Shown here in pieces: positions 5,203 to 7,450 of a DNA stretch of 7,450 nucleotides. Below the pieces are notes generated by a model. That model saw only the letters and a program-made list of their open reading frames with translations. It was not told the origin of the DNA and did no database searches. How positions within the stretch are numbered: position 1 is the stretch's first letter; the number at the start of each line of letters is the position of its first letter. Both the position numbers and the translations under genes were made by a program. Origin of the DNA: Geobacter sp. (GTDB lineage Bacteria; Desulfobacterota; Desulfuromonadia; Geobacterales; Geobacteraceae); assembly GCA_003857395.1 (NCBI GenBank), contig RPRC01000278.1, positions 1 through 7,450 on the forward strand. The letters are read 5' to 3'.

Positions 5203-6009
5203 TTATTGTTTCCGTTTACGCCTTAGATATGCGACTCCCAGAATGCCGAATCCGGTCAGGAGAAGGGTTGACGGCTCGGGGTTGGGGATTGGAGCTTCTC
5301 CTTCGATGACGTCGTTGCCACAGCTCATGGTCCAATGGAAACCCCATTCCTGGCTCGTGGCCTGGTCAAGCAGGTCAGAGATGTCGAAGGTGAAGGTAAG
5401 CTTGTCGTAGATGGTGCCAGAGATGTCGGAGAGAGCCCATGTGTCTTCATCGAGTGCAGTACTGTTCGTTCCCGGGTTGAACCGATACATCTGATCTTTG
5501 CGGTACACCCAGTTATCGTTGCTCAGGCCGTTCAGTCCGGATGCCTCTACCGTGCCGTTGCCCTGCATTTTGTAGAGAGATGCTGTGCCGCTTGATGCAA
5601 ACCCGTCCCCGGCTGTCTGCCCGTGATGATCAAGTACAACCGCGTAGTCCCATAGTGTCCCGGTAGTTAGTATGGTATCGGTGGAATAGTTTGAGCCTGT
5701 TGTGTTGGGATTCCATCCACTGGTGCTGATGAACAGGTCTCCCATATTAGTACTGTCAGTCTTGATTGTCTGCGAATCAACTTTATCGAAAAAGCTGCTG
5801 TAAATGGTAACCGTCATTGTGTTTCCTGAAACGGTAACATCCATGCTAGAAATATCGTAGTCTTCAGACGCTCCGATAATGTCCCTGGCTGACCAGTTGT
5901 GGGTTGGGGTTCCTCCCCAGTAGTTGTCTTCAATGGTGTAGGCTTTCAAGTCTGTCGAAGTTAACGACAGCAAGGCAGCTATAGAAAGGGCGATAGAAAA
6001 AATCTTCAT
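5203..6009 (-). CDS. PEP-CTERM sorting-signal secreted protein 2
   Basis: Predicted secreted protein of 268 residues. It has a signal peptide (1-23, MKIFSIALSIAALLSL start, cleavage near LKAYT), a beta-rich Ser/Thr/Asn-rich body, and a C-terminal exosortase signal: NPEPS at 243-247, a hydrophobic stretch to about 262, and the basic end RRKRK at 263-267. Near the C-terminus HWTMSCGNDVIEG (225-237) carries the only cysteine of the mature protein. I have the impression that this CGNDVIEG block recurs in other PEP-CTERM proteins, but its role is unknown to me. The body opens with IEDNYWGG and contains a GDLFIS segment. The start at 6007-6009 has GGAG 7 bases upstream. The gene is a single-gene unit with a sigma-54 promoter at 6055-6070, two operator-like sites further upstream, and a terminator at 5149. 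It is not close in sequence to PEP-CTERM protein 1 apart from the sorting signal. Confidence 0.93.
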   Translation of the reverse strand: MKIFSIALSIAALLSLTSTDLKAYTIEDNYWGGTPTHNWSARDIIGASEDYDISSMDVTVSGNTMTVTIYSSFFDKVDSQTIKTDSTNMGDLFISTSGWNPNTTGSNYSTDTILTTGTLWDYAVVLDHHGQTAGDGFASSGTASLYKMQGNGTVEASGLNGLSNDNWVYRKDQMYRFNPGTNSTALDEDTWALSDISGTIYDKLTFTFDISDLLDQATSQEWGFHWTMSCGNDVIEGEAPIPNPEPSTLLLTGFGILGVAYLRRKRKQ

Positions 6010-6054
6010 GATGGGTCTCCACAGTGTGCAAGAGATATACTATAAAAATCTCCT

Positions 6055-6070
6055 TGCAATACCTGGACCA
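6055..6070 (-). promoter_or_regulatory. Sigma-54 (-24/-12) promoter of PEP-CTERM gene 2
   Basis: Read on the minus strand, TGGTCCAGGTATTGCA has GG and GC separated by exactly 10 bases and a perfect TTGCA -12 box. It differs from TGGCAYRNNNNTTGCW at two positions in the -24 box. Transcription would begin near 6045, leaving a leader of about 35 bases before the ATG at 6009. Confidence 0.72.
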
Positions 6071-6155
6071 GGTGGCCTGCTGTGCGAAAATAGCCTGTAT
6101 ATTGGTAGTATTTGGTGTTTTATAATCGCTGAGAGATAAGAAGCTGTCTATCGTT

Positions 6156-6172
6156 TGTAAAGTTATTCGACG
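6156..6172 (-). promoter_or_regulatory. Putative operator (17-mer), distal pair member a, PEP-CTERM gene 2
   Basis: On the minus strand CGTCGAATAACTTTACA shares GTCG and TTACA ends and 12 of 17 bases with the site at 3286-3302. It is about 85-100 bases upstream of the -24 box and 6 bases from a second, inverted copy at 6179-6195. Paired sites at this distance are usual for sigma-54 activators. Confidence 0.5.
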
Positions 6173-6178
6173 GGATTG

Positions 6179-6195
6179 TGTTGGGTTTTTTTACA
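6179..6195 (+). promoter_or_regulatory. Putative operator (17-mer), pair member b, PEP-CTERM gene 2
   Basis: TGTTGGGTTTTTTTACA matches the gene 1 operator at 2254-2270 at 15 of 17 bases. It is also the core of a TGTGT-N11-ACACA dyad. It overlaps the stop codon of the upstream small gene (TAA at 6191-6193, minus). Confidence 0.6.
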
Positions 6196-6451
6196 CAAAA
6201 TCGTTTCCCATGATTGCTGCGGATTTTTGAGGAGATTCTTGCTGCAGCAGCTGGCGCTTATTGTAAGGGAGGTCTTTCGCCAGCTGTTCTTGCTGAGCAT
6301 AATCAAATCTGCGGATACTGTCTTTCCCAACATGAACCCAGCCACTTGAACGCTTGAATGATTTGATACTGCCGTTACGAAGCAGACTGCTCAATGTCTG
6401 GGATTCAATCATGTCGTGCGTATCATTCGAATATATCACAGGAATCAGCAT
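6191..6451 (-). CDS. Small protein resembling the GSU3473 family
   Basis: Predicted cytoplasmic protein of 86 residues with no signal peptide or membrane segment. The first half (MLIPVIYSNDTHDMIES, then SIKSFKRSSGWVHVGKDSIRR) follows the pattern I associate with small Geobacter proteins named GSU3473 family: a short strand, a DxxHDM/YDMV-like turn, an acidic-hydrophobic helix, and FxRSSGWVxVGxDxIR. No biochemical function is known to me. The second half is Gln-, Lys- and Pro-rich (QQEQLAKDLPYNKRQLLQQESPQK) and probably flexible. I chose the ATG at 6449-6451 because homologues as I remember them start MLIxVxY and GAGAG lies 7 bases before it; an earlier ATG at 6493 would add 14 residues without a ribosome-binding site. 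Its 3' end runs into the operator region of PEP-CTERM gene 2. Confidence 0.7.
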   Translation of the reverse strand: MLIPVIYSNDTHDMIESQTLSSLLRNGSIKSFKRSSGWVHVGKDSIRRFDYAQQEQLAKDLPYNKRQLLQQESPQKSAAIMGNDFV

Positions 6452-6589
6452 AGGTTTTCTCTCGGCCAAATAGGCGGTTTCTATCAAACTCATTCCCGAA
6501 AAACAGAAAGGAACTTTGGTGTGAGAAGCTTGATATGGTCATTTTTGAAAAGGGGATTGCAGGGCGTTCTGGCCCACGTGGTGACAATT
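6452..6589. other. Gene-free stretch upstream of the small GSU3473-like gene
   Basis: Together with the doubtful ORF to its right this forms about 350 bases without a confident gene. Open frames occur here but none has a ribosome-binding site or recognisable domain. I see no clear promoter for the small gene and no operator-like 17-mer. Confidence 0.4.
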
Positions 6590-6805
6590 TTAGCAAGAAA
6601 AGTGCCATAGCATGGAATGACTTGTCGTGCAACTGACGTTTGCTGCTAGCTGATCTTCCGGTTTTTCGTGCCAGGACCAAAGGATCCCCGCAAGGAGTAA
6701 AATTCTAGCGAAGTTGCGTTGCTTTACGACCTCAGCTGCTTTCGTGGTTGAAAGCGAAGCGGGTTGTTTTGCGATTGTTTTTCGCTTTTCAGAGTTGTTT
6801 CTCAT
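6590..6805 (-). CDS. Doubtful small ORF overlapping the end of the hybrid kinase gene
   Basis: An open frame of 71 codons ([14 protein letters not shown] start, then a weakly hydrophobic ARILLLAGILWSW stretch) begins with an ATG whose last two bases are part of the TGA of the kinase gene (ATGA overlap). Such overlaps often mean translational coupling. However, no Shine-Dalgarno sequence is visible in the kinase 3' end, and the product matches nothing I know. It may equally be non-coding. Confidence 0.2.
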   Translation of the reverse strand: MRNNSEKRKTIAKQPASLSTTKAAEVVKQRNFARILLLAGILWSWHEKPEDQLAANVSCTTSHSMLWHFSC

Positions 6806-7450
6806 GCGTCAAGGATTTCACGAATTTTCCGCAGCAGTTCCATGGGCGTTGCTGGTTTATGCATGAAGTTGAAGTCTTCAATGGAAATCCCCTTTTCCAG
6901 GACGATATCCGCTGTATAGCCGCTCATGAAGAGAACTTTTACGTTGGGGCGTACCTTGGCGATCTCCTGGTAGGCCTGTTTGCCGTTCATTTTGGGCATT
7001 ACTACATCCATGACAATCAGGGCTATCTCCTGCTGATGTCTGGTAAACTGCTCAACGGCTTCTTGACCATTAGTCGCCACGATAATGCCGTAGCCAAATG
7101 TTTCCATGACCGTGCGATTGAGATTCAGCACCTCCGGGTTGTCTTCCACCACGAGAATTGTTTCCGATCCGGCAACGGGCTGAGAGGGGAGAGCCGAGTC
7201 GTCAGGGGGCAGGTTGTCCCTCGGGGTCAAGGGGAGATAAATCAGAAACGAGGTGCCTTTTCCCGGCTCACTTTTCACGAGGATATGGCCGTTGTGCTGC
7301 TTAATAATGCCGTAGACCATGGAGAGACCGAGTCCGGTACCTTTTCCCACATCTTTGGTAGTAAAAAACGGCTCGAAAATCTTTTCCTTTGTTTCCTTTT
7401 CCATCCCGCTTCCCGTGTCGGTAACCGTCAGGAGGGCATAGTGTGTCGTG
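6802..7450 (-). CDS. Hybrid sensor histidine kinase, 3' end (HATPase + receiver domain)
   Basis: Partial gene whose 5' end lies beyond the right edge of the window; 215 codons plus the stop are present. The visible part begins inside the kinase ATP-binding domain: the G1 box DTGSGM just at the window edge, the F box IFEPFFTTK, and the G2 box GKGTGLGLS. It ends that domain with [10 protein letters not shown]. After a Pro-rich linker comes a complete receiver domain (starting [13 protein letters not shown]). It has the acidic pair ED, the phospho-acceptor Asp in [12 protein letters not shown], the Ser of FMSGYT and the conserved Lys in [11 protein letters not shown]. The kinase would phosphorylate itself and pass phosphate to its own receiver. 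The PAS/sensor and dimerisation regions are outside the window, so the stimulus is unknown. No link to the PEP-CTERM genes can be shown. Confidence 0.94.
   Translation of the reverse strand, partial: TTHYALLTVTDTGSGMEKETKEKIFEPFFTTKDVGKGTGLGLSMVYGIIKQHNGHILVKSEPGKGTSFLIYLPLTPRDNLPPDDSALPSQPVAGSETILVVEDNPEVLNLNRTVMETFGYGIIVATNGQEAVEQFTRHQQEIALIVMDVVMPKMNGKQAYQEIAKVRPNVKVLFMSGYTADIVLEKGISIEDFNFMHKPATPMELLRKIREILDA

Noticed and set aside
6423..6680. 85-codon minus-strand frame overlapping the start of the GSU3473-like gene
   Set aside because: It overlaps the better supported small gene in another frame and shows no recognisable content or start signal.
1..7450. CRISPR array, tRNA or rRNA gene, integrase or transposase
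   Set aside because: No regularly spaced direct repeats, cloverleaf-like sequence, ribosomal segments or recombinase motifs were seen on either strand.

Overview
The window looks like a chromosomal piece of a Gram-negative deltaproteobacterium, most likely of the Desulfuromonadia (Geobacter/Pelobacter relatives). The grounds are two PEP-CTERM (exosortase-sorted) secreted proteins with sigma-54-type promoters, a small protein resembling the GSU3473 family of Geobacter, and a hybrid histidine kinase ending in a receiver domain. This placement is inferred from gene content, not from a marker gene.

Layout from left to right. Positions 1-75 hold an inverted-repeat element. Positions 161-2024 (minus strand) encode a two-gene ABC exporter unit, an FtsX/DevC-like permease followed 4 bp later by a LolD/MacB/DevA-like ATPase; no membrane-fusion partner is visible. 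Positions 2025-2425 are a long regulatory intergenic region driving PEP-CTERM gene 1 (2426-3133, plus), which ends in a strong terminator. Just downstream lies the wreck of another PEP-CTERM gene (about 3286-3560), which keeps an upstream operator-like site and its C-terminal sorting signal but has lost its body and reading frame. A Crp/Fnr-type regulator follows on the minus strand (3644-4106); it is frameshifted at both ends and lacks its DNA-binding domain. It faces a divergent, intact GAF-domain protein gene (4274-5047). PEP-CTERM gene 2 (5203-6009, minus) comes next, separated from the GAF gene by a bidirectional terminator, then a small GSU3473-like gene (6191-6451, minus). The right edge carries the 3' end of a hybrid sensor kinase (6802-7450, minus).

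The unifying signal is regulatory. Both intact PEP-CTERM genes have a -24/-12 (sigma-54) promoter with the exact GG-N10-GC spacing. Upstream of them, and upstream of the PEP-CTERM wreck, there are copies of a 17-bp element of the form TGTYGRRNNNNNTTACA (four copies in all). I infer that these are operators for an enhancer-binding protein such as PrsR, the regulator known to be associated with PEP-CTERM/exosortase systems. The exosortase, PrsK/PrsR and the exopolysaccharide locus are not in the window. Two of the nine protein-coding loci described are decayed, so the central part appears to be eroding.
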